Origin: Billgrantia zhangzhouensis | Lineage (GTDB): Bacteria > Pseudomonadota > Gammaproteobacteria > Pseudomonadales > Halomonadaceae | DNA length: 64,000 nt | Assembly (NCBI RefSeq): GCF_021404465.1 | Contig: NZ_JABFTT010000003.1 | Location: 124,001 to 188,000 of the forward strand | Direction of reading: 5' to 3' | In this document: positions 35,334 to 44,128 of the stretch, one piece after another | How the letters are laid out: each line of letters begins with the position of its first letter | Numbering within the stretch: the stretch's first letter is position 1 | Position numbers and translations under genes: made by a program | The notes under the pieces: model-generated | Seen by the model: only the letters and a program-made list of their open reading frames with translations | The model's database searches: none | What the model was told of the DNA's origin: nothing

Positions 35334-36823
35334 GAGGATTTCTCCGTAAGGGGGTGGTGGGGGAGGTGTGTGTCGCTGATTCGACTCGTGCGGCGCAGCA
35401 TGCGCCCGGCGCGCTCGCCGGTAGCCGCTCCCTGGCGATACCCGATGACGCCGTTGACCATGACCATCTCGATGCCCCGTGCCGGGGCGATGGGGGTGTC
35501 GTAGTCGGCGATATCGGCGAGGGTTTCGAGGTCGAACAGCGTCAGATCGGCAAAGGCCCCTTCTCGGATCACGCCGCGATCGACGAGGCCGAAGTTGGCG
35601 GCTGACAGGCCGGTCATCTTGCGTACCGCTTCGGCCAGGGGCATCAGGCCCAGATCGCGGCTGTAGCGTGCCAGCACCCGGGGAAAGGCGCCCCACAGCC
35701 GTGGGTGCGGATGCGGATCGTTGGGCAACCCGTCCGACCCGACCATCGAGAGGGGATGAGCCAGTACCCGGCGCATGTCCTCCTCGCTCATGTTGTGGTA
35801 GACCGCCCCGGCCGGCTGCAGGCGCCGCGCTGCGTCCAGCAGGGAGACGTTCCAGTCGGCGGCGATATCAGCAAGCGGCCGGCGAGCCTGCTCGGGGTGC
35901 GGCTCGGACCAGGTAATGACGATCTCGATCTCGTCGGTGACCTGCCCCAGATCGAGGGTCGAGGAACCCGCCGTATAGGGGTAGCAGTCACAGTGCGCGC
36001 ACTGATGGCGGGCCGCCTGTTCGAGCTTTGCCAGGGCATGCGGTGCGCCGCCCCAGTTGCCGGCGCCGGCACACTTCAAATGAGAAATCACCAGCGGCAC
36101 CCGGCCGTGACGAGCGGTAGCAAAGGCTTCGTCCATGGCCTCGAACAGCCCGGCGAACTCGTCGCGCAAGTGAGTGGTATAGACGCCGCCGGCCTGCCCC
36201 ACGGCGGTCACCAGCGCTTCCATCTCCGCCGTGGGGGCATGGAAGGCGTTGCGGTAGGCGAGCCCCGAGCTGAGCCCCAGGGCACCTTCATCCAACGCCT
36301 GGCGCAGCAGGCGCTCCATCTCGGCAATCTCTGTGCCGCTGGTGGGACGGGCGAAATCGTCCATCACCTGGCTACGCAGACTGGTATGTCCCACCAGGGC
36401 GGCGACGTTGACGCTGGGAGTCGCTGCCTCAACCGCCTCGGCATAGGCGGCGAAGCTCGCATAGCGGAAATCCTCGGCCTGACCCAGCAGGTTCATGGGA
36501 TCGGGCACCTCACCGGCAAGTGCCACGGGGCTGGCGCTGATGCCGCAGTTGCCTACCACCACCGTAGTGACTCCCTGGGAGAGCTTGGGCAGCATCTCGG
36601 GAGCGCGGATCACATTGGTGTCGTCGTGGGTGTGTACGTCAATGAAGCCCGGTGCCAAATAACGACCGCTGGCGTCGACCTCGCTGGCGGTTCCGGTCGT
36701 GGCACCATCCAGATCGCCCACGGCGACGATACGATCGCCGCATACGGCCACATCGGCCCGAAAGGGGGCGGCGCCTGTACCGTCGACGACCTGGGCATTA
36801 CGGATCAGCAGATCGTAGCGCAT
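35330..36823 (-). CDS. N-acyl-D-amino-acid deacylase (D-aminoacylase)
   Basis: This 497-residue amidohydrolase has H64 and H66 in GFIDVHTHDD, the bridging cysteine C93 in VVGNCGIS characteristic of D-aminoacylases, histidines in TTHLRDE and VISHLKCAG, and the catalytic aspartate in MVGSDGLP. It removes the acyl group from N-acyl-D-amino acids in the cytosol. GGGAG precedes the ATG, which lies one nt past the RpiR stop. With RidA and the symporter it forms one operon. Confidence 0.93.
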   Translation of the reverse strand: MRYDLLIRNAQVVDGTGAAPFRADVAVCGDRIVAVGDLDGATTGTASEVDASGRYLAPGFIDVHTHDDTNVIRAPEMLPKLSQGVTTVVVGNCGISASPVALAGEVPDPMNLLGQAEDFRYASFAAYAEAVEAATPSVNVAALVGHTSLRSQVMDDFARPTSGTEIAEMERLLRQALDEGALGLSSGLAYRNAFHAPTAEMEALVTAVGQAGGVYTTHLRDEFAGLFEAMDEAFATARHGRVPLVISHLKCAGAGNWGGAPHALAKLEQAARHQCAHCDCYPYTAGSSTLDLGQVTDEIEIVITWSEPHPEQARRPLADIAADWNVSLLDAARRLQPAGAVYHNMSEEDMRRVLAHPLSMVGSDGLPNDPHPHPRLWGAFPRVLARYSRDLGLMPLAEAVRKMTGLSAANFGLVDRGVIREGAFADLTLFDLETLADIADYDTPIAPARGIEMVMVNGVIGYRQGAATGERAGRMLRRTSRISDTHLPHHPLTEKSS

Positions 36824-36824
36824 G

Positions 36825-37688
36825 TCAGTCTCCCAGCGGCTGGCGGTTGTCGCCGCCGCGATGGGCGTCCAGGGTCAGTTTCAGGCGGCGCAGCTTGTCG
36901 CGTGAACGCTCGCGGTGACGCAGGGCCAGCTCCAGGGCCAGCACGTCGATGGCGGCGAGCATGGCGTAGCGAGAAGCCGAAGGGTGGTAGATGAAGTCGG
37001 TCTCGCGGGCCGCTATCGGCAGCACCACGTCGGCATTCTCCGCCAAGGGTGAGCCCTGGGAAGTGATGGCCACTACCTTGGCGCCGTACTGGCGGGCAAT
37101 ACGTGCCGATTCCACCATTTCCGGCGTATAGCCGGTCACCGAGAGCACCACCACCACATCCTCTGGGTCCAGGGTGGAGGCCACCATGCGCGGCAGCAGG
37201 GCCTGGGGGTAGGCGCTGATCGCGTAGCCGAGGCGTACCAGGCGGAACTGAATCTCTTGCGCCAGCATGCTGGAGCCGCCGCCGGCGCCGAAGACGAGAA
37301 TCTGGCGGGCGCCGTCGAGACGCTCCACGGCGCCGGCCACGTCGGCTTGGGCCATGAGGTCGCGGTTCACCGCCAAGGTTTGGGTGGCGATCTCGTAGAC
37401 CACCGCAGGGCCGTCTTCGGGAGCCGCCTCCTGGATGAAGCGCCGGCCCGCAGCCAATGCCCGGGTCAGTCGAGTCTTGAGATCGCGTACGTTGCTGCAG
37501 CCTACGGCGCGGGCGAAGCGGGTCACGCTGGCATCACTCACGCCGGCCCGGGCGGCGATCTCGCCGATGCTGGCCTCGGTGACGAAGTCGATGTCTGAGA
37601 AGATCAGCTCGGCGACTTTCTTTTCAGCCTCACGCAGGCTGGCGAAGTCCGCCGTAATGCGGGAAAGGATATCGATCTCTTGGCTCAC
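36825..37688 (-). CDS. RpiR family transcriptional regulator
   Basis: The protein is 287 residues from a GTG at 37688 (AGGAG 7 nt upstream; a TTG directly before it is the alternative start). The N-terminal RpiR helix-turn-helix (TEASIGEIAARAGVSDASVTRFARAVG) is followed by a SIS domain (VFGAGGGSSMLAQEIQFRL; VVVLSVTGYTPEMVESARIA). SIS domains usually bind phosphosugars, but RpiR proteins beside D-aminoacylases are a recurrent arrangement as I recall it. It is the first gene of the minus-strand operon and divergent from the PLP enzyme gene, with 127 bp between them. Confidence 0.92.
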   Translation of the reverse strand: MSQEIDILSRITADFASLREAEKKVAELIFSDIDFVTEASIGEIAARAGVSDASVTRFARAVGCSNVRDLKTRLTRALAAGRRFIQEAAPEDGPAVVYEIATQTLAVNRDLMAQADVAGAVERLDGARQILVFGAGGGSSMLAQEIQFRLVRLGYAISAYPQALLPRMVASTLDPEDVVVVLSVTGYTPEMVESARIARQYGAKVVAITSQGSPLAENADVVLPIAARETDFIYHPSASRYAMLAAIDVLALELALRHRERSRDKLRRLKLTLDAHRGGDNRQPLGD

Positions 37689-37725
37689 CAAAGGGCTCCT
37701 GTCTCTTGCCTCGCTTGAAAAGTAT

Positions 37726-37738
37726 GTTAGTTTCTAAC
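37726..37738. promoter_or_regulatory. GTTAG-TTT-CTAAC inverted repeat, possible RpiR operator
   Basis: This 13-bp perfect inverted repeat lies in the AT-rich centre of the 127-bp divergent region between the RpiR and PLP enzyme genes, next to TTGAAA (37715-37720). It is the only clear symmetry there and is placed to control both directions. Confidence 0.45.
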
Positions 37739-37815
37739 TTTTAGTCAAGCATGTGTGAAAATAACTATCAGGTGCGCAGCAAGCGAGCAAGCAAGAGAGA
37801 CGAGGGGCTACAGGA

Positions 37816-39069
37816 ATGCGTGAAACGGAGAACAGTGTGGTGGCAAAAGAGGCTAACCGGGGTAATGCCGAGCGGGGAGGCGTCGACAAGGGCACCGTCG
37901 AGCTGAGGCCCGACCTGCTGAGCGGGGTCAGTCTACCGGCTGCGGTGATCCATGAGGCACCGCTAGCGCACAACCTGGCGTGGATGCAGCGCTTCGCCGA
38001 GGCGCATGGCGCTCGCCTGGCGCCGCACGGCAAGACCACCATGACGCCGGCCCTGTTTCGACGTCAGTTGGAGGCGGGGGCGTGGGGCATCACCCTGGCC
38101 ACCGCGCCCCAGTGCCGCGCTGCCTTCGCCCATGGCGCGCGACGCCTGCTGATGGCCAATCAGCTGGTGGGGCAGGCCAACATGGCCATAGTGGCTGGGT
38201 TGCTTGAGGCCGGTGCCGATTTCTACTGCGTGGTGGACGGGGTCGAGAACGTGCGCCAATTGGGGCGCTTCTTCGAGGAGCGGGGGCTGCGCCTGGTAGT
38301 GCTGATCGAGCTGGGTGTACCAGGAGGGCGTTGCGGCTGTCGCGACCAGGCGGGCGTGGAGGCACTGGCCGAGGCCATCGCGGCCGAACCGGCACTGGTC
38401 CTCGCCGGGCTGGAAGGCTACGAGGGGGTGGTGCACGGTGACGATCCCGCCGCTGCGGTGAGTGCCTATGCCCAGCGCCTGGTCGAGGCCGCCCTGGCGC
38501 TGGAATCGGCGGGGCATTTCGAGGTAGACGAGCCCATCGTCACCGCTTCCGGTTCGGCCTGGTATGACCTGATTGCCGAAGCGTTCCAGGATGCCTCGCT
38601 GCAGAATCGCTTCGTGCCGGTGCTGCGCCCGGGCTGCTATGTGGTGCACGACCACGGCCTCTACCGTGAAGCCCAGCGCGATGTGCTGGTGCGGCGCCCC
38701 GACCTGCAGCATGGGCTCGAGCCGGCGCTGGAAGTGTTTGCCCAGGTGCAATCGCTGCCCGAGCCGGGCCTGGCAATCATCGCCCTGGGCAAGCGAGACA
38801 TCGGCTTCGACCAGTTGCCGGTGCCCCTGCGCCGCTACCGCGAGGGAGGCGCTGCGAATGCAACGCTCTCCGTCGCGGGATGGCAGGTGACCAAGCTGAT
38901 GGACCAGCACACCTTCGTGCGCTTGCCCGAAGACGCCGATGATGTCGCCATTGGCGACATCATCGCCTTCGGCGCCTCTCACCCGTGCCTGACTTTCGAC
39001 AAGTGGCGCCAGCTACTGCTGGTGGATGAGACGCTGGAGGTTAGGGACAGCCTGTCCACCTGTTTCTAG
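37816..39069 (+). CDS. D-serine dehydratase-like / D-threonine aldolase-like PLP enzyme (fold type III)
   Basis: This 417-residue protein is of the alanine-racemase-like fold. The PLP lysine is K73 in PHGKTTMTP, and the C-terminal domain ends with the metal-binding pair in FGASHPCLTFDKW (His and Cys), as in eukaryotic-type D-serine dehydratase and D-threonine aldolase. Such zinc/PLP enzymes act on D-3-hydroxy amino acids, giving an imino/keto acid or an aldehyde plus glycine. The first 30 residues are poorly conserved, so the start could be later; GAGGGG lies 9 nt before the ATG used. It is divergent from the RpiR operon and fits as its catabolic partner. Confidence 0.88.
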   Translation: MRETENSVVAKEANRGNAERGGVDKGTVELRPDLLSGVSLPAAVIHEAPLAHNLAWMQRFAEAHGARLAPHGKTTMTPALFRRQLEAGAWGITLATAPQCRAAFAHGARRLLMANQLVGQANMAIVAGLLEAGADFYCVVDGVENVRQLGRFFEERGLRLVVLIELGVPGGRCGCRDQAGVEALAEAIAAEPALVLAGLEGYEGVVHGDDPAAAVSAYAQRLVEAALALESAGHFEVDEPIVTASGSAWYDLIAEAFQDASLQNRFVPVLRPGCYVVHDHGLYREAQRDVLVRRPDLQHGLEPALEVFAQVQSLPEPGLAIIALGKRDIGFDQLPVPLRRYREGGAANATLSVAGWQVTKLMDQHTFVRLPEDADDVAIGDIIAFGASHPCLTFDKWRQLLLVDETLEVRDSLSTCF

Positions 39070-39094
39070 CCGCCTTGAGGCCTTTAGTGCTGCC

Positions 39095-40672
39095 TCAGCC
39101 CTCGCGCTTGCCGTCCACCAGCCGCGAGACCTTCCAGGGGTTGCCGTCACGCAGCGGCTGCGGCAGCAAGCCCTGCGGCAGCGCCTGGTAGCACACCGGG
39201 CGCAGGAAGCGGAAGATCGCGGCGCTGCCCACCGAGGTAGTGCGGCTGTCGGAGGTGGCCGGGTAGGGCCCGCCGTGAACCATGGCGTGACACACCTCGA
39301 CCCCGGTCGGCCAGCCGTTGGCCAGAATACGCCCCGCCTTGCGCTCGAGGATCGGCAGCAGCTGTTTCGCTGCATCGAGGTCGCCGTCGTCCATCTGCAG
39401 GGTGGCGGTGAGCTGACCTTCCAGGTGAGCCGCGACGCGCTGCATCTCGCTGACGTCGGCACACTCGATCACCAGCGAGGTGGCACCGAATACCTCTTCC
39501 TGCAGCTCGGGCTCGGCGAGGAAGTCCTGGGCGGCGGTGACGAACAGCCCGGCCTGACAGGCATGGGCGGTCTCGCCGACCTGGCCGCGGGCCGCTTCCC
39601 TGACGTTGGTGTTCGATGCCAGTCGGTCCACGCCCTGTTCATACGCTGCGTGGATGCCCGGGGTGAGCATGGTCTGGGCGGCGCTCTGTTTGACCGCCTC
39701 GCCCGCGGCCTCGACGAAGGCGGCAAGCTCGGAGCCCTTCACCGCGATCACCAGCCCGGGGTTGGTGCAGAACTGGCCGGCGCCCATGTTGAGCGAGGCG
39801 ACGAAGCCCTCGGCAAGCTTCTCGCCGCGCGCCTTGAGCGCCTCGGGCAGCAGGAACACCGGGTTGATCGAACTCATCTCGGCGTAGATCGGAATCGGCT
39901 GAGGGCGGTTCTGGGCGGTTCTCATCAAGGCCGTGCCGCCGCTGCGCGAGCCGGTGAAGCCGACCGCCTGGATGCGCGGATCACTGACCAAGGCCTGGCC
40001 GATCTCGCTGCCCGAACCGAACAGCAGCGAGAACACCCCTTCCGGCAAGCCACTTCTCTTGATCGCTTTCTGCACGGCACGACCGACCAGCTCGGAGGTG
40101 CCGGGGTGGGCGGAGTGGCCCTTGACGATCACCGGGCAGCCGGCAGCCAGTGCTGAGGCGGTATCGCCGCCGGCCACGGAGAAGGCCAGCGGGAAGTTCG
40201 AGGCGCCGAACACAGCGACGGGACCGAGCGGGATATGACGCTGGCGCAGGTCGGCGCGGGGCATCGGCTCGCGCTCGGGCAGGGCCGGGTCGATGCGTAC
40301 GTCGAGCCACTCGCCGGCGCGCACCACCGAGGCGAACAGACGCAGCTGGCCGCAGGTGCGGCCGCGCTCGCCTTCGAGGCGCGCCCGGGGCAGGCCGGTC
40401 TCGGCCATGGCGCGCTCGATCAGCTCGTCGCCGATGGCCTCGATCTCGCTGGCGACCGTCTCGAGAAACGCCGCGCGCTCCTCGAGCGTCGTTTCGCGGT
40501 AGGTGCCGAACGCCGCCTCGGCCAACGCACAGGCGCGCTCGACCTCAGCCTGGGTGCCGCCGGCATAGGTGGGTGCGAGCTGCTCGCCGGTAGCGGGGTT
40601 GACGGCGTGAATGGGCGTGGAACTGCCGCTGACGGCCTCGCGGCCGATCAGCATCTTGCCTTCCAGGGGCAT
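39095..40672 (-). CDS. Alpha-ketoglutarate semialdehyde dehydrogenase, copy A
   Basis: This 525-residue aldehyde dehydrogenase is of the 2,5-dioxovalerate dehydrogenase type: [21 protein letters not shown]184 in [14 protein letters not shown]265 and the catalytic C302 in GQFCTNPG. It oxidises alpha-ketoglutarate semialdehyde to 2-ketoglutarate, the last step of oxidative pentose catabolism. AAGGAG precedes the ATG. It lies 17 nt after the AraD1 gene in the minus-strand unit dctP-araD1-KGSADH. It is a near duplicate of 55809-57386: about 4 differences in residues 1-243 but about 39 in 244-525. Confidence 0.94.
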   Translation of the reverse strand: MPLEGKMLIGREAVSGSSTPIHAVNPATGEQLAPTYAGGTQAEVERACALAEAAFGTYRETTLEERAAFLETVASEIEAIGDELIERAMAETGLPRARLEGERGRTCGQLRLFASVVRAGEWLDVRIDPALPEREPMPRADLRQRHIPLGPVAVFGASNFPLAFSVAGGDTASALAAGCPVIVKGHSAHPGTSELVGRAVQKAIKRSGLPEGVFSLLFGSGSEIGQALVSDPRIQAVGFTGSRSGGTALMRTAQNRPQPIPIYAEMSSINPVFLLPEALKARGEKLAEGFVASLNMGAGQFCTNPGLVIAVKGSELAAFVEAAGEAVKQSAAQTMLTPGIHAAYEQGVDRLASNTNVREAARGQVGETAHACQAGLFVTAAQDFLAEPELQEEVFGATSLVIECADVSEMQRVAAHLEGQLTATLQMDDGDLDAAKQLLPILERKAGRILANGWPTGVEVCHAMVHGGPYPATSDSRTTSVGSAAIFRFLRPVCYQALPQGLLPQPLRDGNPWKVSRLVDGKREG

Positions 40673-40689
40673 GACGAACTCCTTGCTGC

Positions 40690-41682
40690 TCAGAGCGATT
40701 TCACTTCGATGGTTGCTTTGCCTGCCTCGAAGCGTAGTGGATTGCGCAGGGGACGACCGAACTCCGGGAGGCTGATTTCGAAGCGGTCGCCATTCTGGGT
40801 CTGAATGCCGTCGGCGAAGCTCAGGGTGGCGGTGCCGAAGAAGTGCACGTGAACATCGCCGGGGCGCCGGAAGCCGGCATACTTGAAGTGGTGATGCTCG
40901 AGGTTGGCCAGGCTGTGGGCCATGTTGGCTTCACCGGTGAGGAAGGGCTTTTCCCATAGGGGTTCGCCACTGCGCACGATGCGGCTAGTACCTTCCAGAT
41001 GCTTGGGCAACTCGCCGATCAGAAGTTCCGGGCCGAAGCTGCAGGCGCGCAGCTTGGAGTGGGCGAGCCACAGGTAGTTGAAGCGCTCGGTGACGTGATC
41101 GGAGAACTCGTTGCCGATGGCGTAGCCCACGCGCCAGGGCTGGCCGTCGTCGCCGATCACGTAGAGCCCGGCGAGCTCCGGCTCCTCGCCGGCGTCTTCG
41201 GCAAAGGCGGGCACCGACAGCGCTGCCTCGGGGGGCACCACGCAGCTGCCGTCGCCCTTATAGAACCACTCCGGCTGGGCGCCGGTCTCGCCGAGGGCGG
41301 GTTTGCCGCCTTCCACACCCAGCTTGAACATGCGCATGGAGTCGGTCAGCTCGCTCTCAGCGGCCTGAGCCTTGGCATGCATCGCTGCGCGGGTATCGGC
41401 GCTACCCAGATGGGTGAGACCGGTACCGGTCACCAGGCAGTGGGCCGGGTCGGGATGGGTCAGCGGCGGCAGCAGGCGTTTCTCGTCGATCAACTGCTGG
41501 TAGTCGGTCAGCGCTTCGCCGAGGCGTGCCTCGACGACCTGAGTGAGCGGCTGGCCGGTGTCGATGGCGATACGCGCCAGGGCGTAGGTGCCGCCGTCGA
41601 TGGCGATCGGCCGCACCGCGTCAGGGCTTTCCACTACGGCTACCCGCAGGTGGTTCTGGTCGAGATACTGGATCAAGCGCAT
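40690..41682 (-). CDS. AraD1/GguC family protein (probable L-2-keto-3-deoxyarabonate dehydratase)
   Basis: This 330-residue protein is of the AraD1 (GguC) family with a fumarylacetoacetate-hydrolase-like C-terminal half: [37 protein letters not shown] and [12 protein letters not shown]. Relatives dehydrate L-2-keto-3-deoxyarabonate to alpha-ketoglutarate semialdehyde. Its position 17 nt upstream of a KGSADH gene fits exactly. AAGGGA precedes the ATG. The XylX-type protein at 54657 is a different branch of the same superfamily and probably acts on the D-enantiomer. Confidence 0.88.
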   Translation of the reverse strand: MRLIQYLDQNHLRVAVVESPDAVRPIAIDGGTYALARIAIDTGQPLTQVVEARLGEALTDYQQLIDEKRLLPPLTHPDPAHCLVTGTGLTHLGSADTRAAMHAKAQAAESELTDSMRMFKLGVEGGKPALGETGAQPEWFYKGDGSCVVPPEAALSVPAFAEDAGEEPELAGLYVIGDDGQPWRVGYAIGNEFSDHVTERFNYLWLAHSKLRACSFGPELLIGELPKHLEGTSRIVRSGEPLWEKPFLTGEANMAHSLANLEHHHFKYAGFRRPGDVHVHFFGTATLSFADGIQTQNGDRFEISLPEFGRPLRNPLRFEAGKATIEVKSL

Positions 41683-41721
41683 GCGAGGGTCCCTTAATGG
41701 CTTGGAAGCAGTTGCCGCGTA

Positions 41722-41749
41722 GGGCGGTGAGGTCGGGTAGCCACCGCCC
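41722..41749 (-). other. Hairpin between the orphan dctP and araD1 genes
   Basis: GGGCGGTG-N12-CACCGCCC forms an 8-bp stem 40 nt downstream of the dctP stop on the minus-strand transcript, with no T-run. It parallels the hairpins after the other binding-protein genes. Confidence 0.45.
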
Positions 41750-41788
41750 CCGCGCTTTTTGATTGGGGGCGTCGAGATATTGGCTGGG

Positions 41789-42868
41789 TCAGTCGTTCAT
41801 GGTGTCTTCGACGATCTGCTGGATCTCGGCAATCAGGTCCTCACCGATGCGCGGCGCCCACTGGTCGTAGACGGGCTGTACCGCATCTTGAAAGGCAGCG
41901 ATCTGGTCGTCGTCGAGGCGGGTGACTTGCATGCCGCGCTCCTCGAGCTGATCACGGGCCCAGTCGTCGTACTCGGTGGCCAACTGGATCTCGTAGGCTG
42001 CTGCCTCCTGAGCCGCTTCCCGTACCAACTCCTGATAGACAGGGTCGAGGCGGTCCCAGGTGCGCTCGGACATCATGATGATGAATGGGGTGTAGACGTG
42101 GCGTGTTTCGGAGCCGTAGTCCTGCACCTCGTGGAAATTGGAGGTCAGAATGGTGCTCCAGGGGTTCTCCTGGCCGTCGATGACACCTTGTTCCATGGCC
42201 GAGAAGACCTCACCGAAGGCCATTGGCGTGGGATTGGCGCCTAACGCTTCCCAGATGCTCAGTTGGACCGGGTTCTCCATGGTGCGAATGGTCAAGCCAC
42301 TGACGTCGAGTCCGGCAATATCGTCGGGGGATTCGACCGGCCGCACACTATTGGTCAGCTGGCGGTAGCCGTTCTCATGATAAGCAAAGGCCTTGATGCC
42401 GGTACCCTCGAACTTGTCGAGCAGGCCAAGGGCGACATCGCTTTCCAGTACGGCGATTGCCGCTTCACGCGTTGGCAGCAAGAATGGCAGGTCGAAGACG
42501 GCGAGTTCCTGGACGTAGGTGGTCGCTGGCGAGGTCGAGGGTATGGTCATGTCCAGCGAGCCGGTCTGGAGCATCTCCATCATCTGCGCATCGTCGCCGA
42601 GCTGGCTATTGGGGAAGACATTGACGGTCAGGCGACCTTCGGTTCGTTCGGAGAGAATGTCGCCGAAATACCGGGTGGAAATATAGAGCGGTGAGGTCTC
42701 GGCCAGGCCAAGGCCGACGCGTATGGTATGGGAGCCGAGATCCTCGGTGACCACCTCGCCCTCGATGGGAGGCGGGTCAGACAGGTTGGGCGTCGTGGCG
42801 TAGACCGGGCTGCTGCCAAGGAGCGTGGCGCCGGCCACTGCCAGAGTAAGCTTCCAGGGGTGGTGCAT
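41789..42868 (-). CDS. Orphan TRAP transporter substrate-binding protein DctP (system 3)
   Basis: This 359-residue protein has a signal peptide (about 1-24, ending VYA/TT), an acidic extension, then the DctP domain: IRVGLGLAETSPLYISTRYF, VFPNSQLGDDAQMMEMLQTG, LDVSGLTIRTMENPVQ and GVIDGQENPWSTIL. GGAG precedes the ATG at 42868. No dctQ or dctM gene accompanies it, although it heads an operon with the AraD1 dehydratase and KGSADH. It may use the membrane subunits of system 1 or 2 or of another locus, and a pentonate ligand is plausible. Confidence 0.92.
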   Translation of the reverse strand: MHHPWKLTLAVAGATLLGSSPVYATTPNLSDPPPIEGEVVTEDLGSHTIRVGLGLAETSPLYISTRYFGDILSERTEGRLTVNVFPNSQLGDDAQMMEMLQTGSLDMTIPSTSPATTYVQELAVFDLPFLLPTREAAIAVLESDVALGLLDKFEGTGIKAFAYHENGYRQLTNSVRPVESPDDIAGLDVSGLTIRTMENPVQLSIWEALGANPTPMAFGEVFSAMEQGVIDGQENPWSTILTSNFHEVQDYGSETRHVYTPFIIMMSERTWDRLDPVYQELVREAAQEAAAYEIQLATEYDDWARDQLEERGMQVTRLDDDQIAAFQDAVQPVYDQWAPRIGEDLIAEIQQIVEDTMND

Positions 42869-43013
42869 GTTTGAGTCTCCATGCGCAGTGCCGCTTGGGG
42901 TGGTGCTTCCAGCGTCTGTTGGGCTGCGCGGTGCATTCTTGTTGTCGGGTATCACGATAACGACAGGGAGGTTGTTCACCCGGCCTGGGGTAGAATGTCG
43001 GACTTATTCTTCA

Positions 43014-43026
43014 TTTGTTCAACATA
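43014..43026. promoter_or_regulatory. TTTGTTCAACATA, variant of the GntR palindrome at 54512
   Basis: Twelve of 13 bases match the perfect palindrome TATGTTCAACATA that lies upstream of the pentose GntR gene. It is placed in the 255-bp divergent region between the orphan dctP (-) and the EamA gene (+), where a pentose regulator would control both. A TATACTTTTGTATGT stretch follows immediately and extends the symmetry. Confidence 0.5.
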
Positions 43027-43123
43027 TACTTTTGTATGTATCGACTAGAAAGATGCGGGCAGCGTAAGGTCAGCTATAAAAGGCTAATATTTGCTACCAG
43101 CATCCGCCGAGGGTTAAGCGCCA

Positions 43124-44068
43124 ATGGGCCACTTGAGCACGCTGTCACATCGTCAACAGGGGCTGCTACTGACCGGTGGCGGGGCGCTGATCATGGCGCC
43201 CGATGCGCTGCTGATAAAGGTTGCAGATCTTCCCGATGCAGAGATCCTCATGTGGCGCGGATTTCTCTCGGCACTGGGTTTCTTGCTGATTGCTTTGGTG
43301 CGCTATGGCCGCGGTACCTGGGCGGCCTACCGCCGCTGTGGCTGGACCGGCATCGCCGTGGCGTTGTTGTTCAGCCTTACCACCTGCGGCTTCGTGCTGG
43401 GTAACCAATACACCAAGGCGGGTAACGTGCTGATGATCCTGGCCGGCGCACCGTTGATCGCAGCGGCGCTATCCTGGGCGATTCTCAAGGAGCGGCTGCC
43501 GCGTCGAACCTGGCTGGCGATCTGGCTGTGCATGGCGGGTATTGCCATGATCGCGCTGGGCGATGCGGGAGCCGGCTCCTGGGTGGGCAACGCCTTCGCC
43601 CTGATGGCGGCCACCACCCTGGCCATCAATTTCACGCTATGCCGTACGCGTCCTGGCATCGATATGAGCCCGATGCTGGTTTTCAACGGCCTGATCGTCG
43701 GTAGCGTAGCCGGGTTACTGTGGTTCACCGGCAACGAGCCGGCACTGCCGACGACGAATCAGCTCGCCGTGGTGGTCCTGCTGTGCCTGGTCATCGTGCC
43801 CTGCGGGGTGACCCTGCTGCAGCGGGGGCCACTCTATCTGCCTGCCGCCGAAGTTGGCCTGTTGCTATTGCTGGAGGTGGTCGTGGGCACCTTGCTGGCC
43901 TGGTGGATCCTCGCCGAACAGCCGGCACCGATGGCAATGATCGGCGGCGTCCTGGTGCTCGGCACTTTGTTTGCCAAGGGGTTCTATGAACGCCGGCTGG
44001 AGCTGAGGCTGCGTGCAGGCGTCGACCCGGCGTTGCGAGCACCGACAGACCGGTCGAGTGCGTCGTGA
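43124..44068 (+). CDS. EamA/DMT family transporter
   Basis: This 314-residue protein has about ten membrane segments in two EamA repeats (first ending near LGDAGAG, second starting near NAFALMAATTLAINF). Drug/metabolite transporters export or import amino acids, sugars or other small molecules; the substrate is unknown. The ribosome site is weak (GAGGG 11 nt upstream). It is divergent from the orphan dctP operon and 60 nt upstream of the arabinose dehydrogenase gene, so it may be part of pentose use or serve overflow export. Confidence 0.88.
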   Translation: MGHLSTLSHRQQGLLLTGGGALIMAPDALLIKVADLPDAEILMWRGFLSALGFLLIALVRYGRGTWAAYRRCGWTGIAVALLFSLTTCGFVLGNQYTKAGNVLMILAGAPLIAAALSWAILKERLPRRTWLAIWLCMAGIAMIALGDAGAGSWVGNAFALMAATTLAINFTLCRTRPGIDMSPMLVFNGLIVGSVAGLLWFTGNEPALPTTNQLAVVVLLCLVIVPCGVTLLQRGPLYLPAAEVGLLLLLEVVVGTLLAWWILAEQPAPMAMIGGVLVLGTLFAKGFYERRLELRLRAGVDPALRAPTDRSSAS

Positions 44069-44128
44069 TTTTCAGGAGACGCATACTTACCTGCTTTTTT
44101 CCTTATGTTTCTACCACAAGGCACCGTC

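Noticed and set aside
35705..36994. 429-codon open frame antisense to the D-aminoacylase gene
   Set aside because: The sense gene has intact metal ligands and operon overlaps; the antisense frame has no family features.
39076..39097. TGAGGC-N10-GCCTCA as a terminator between the convergent PLP enzyme and KGSADH-A genes
   Set aside because: The stem is only 6 bp, overlaps the KGSADH-A stop codon and has no T-run.
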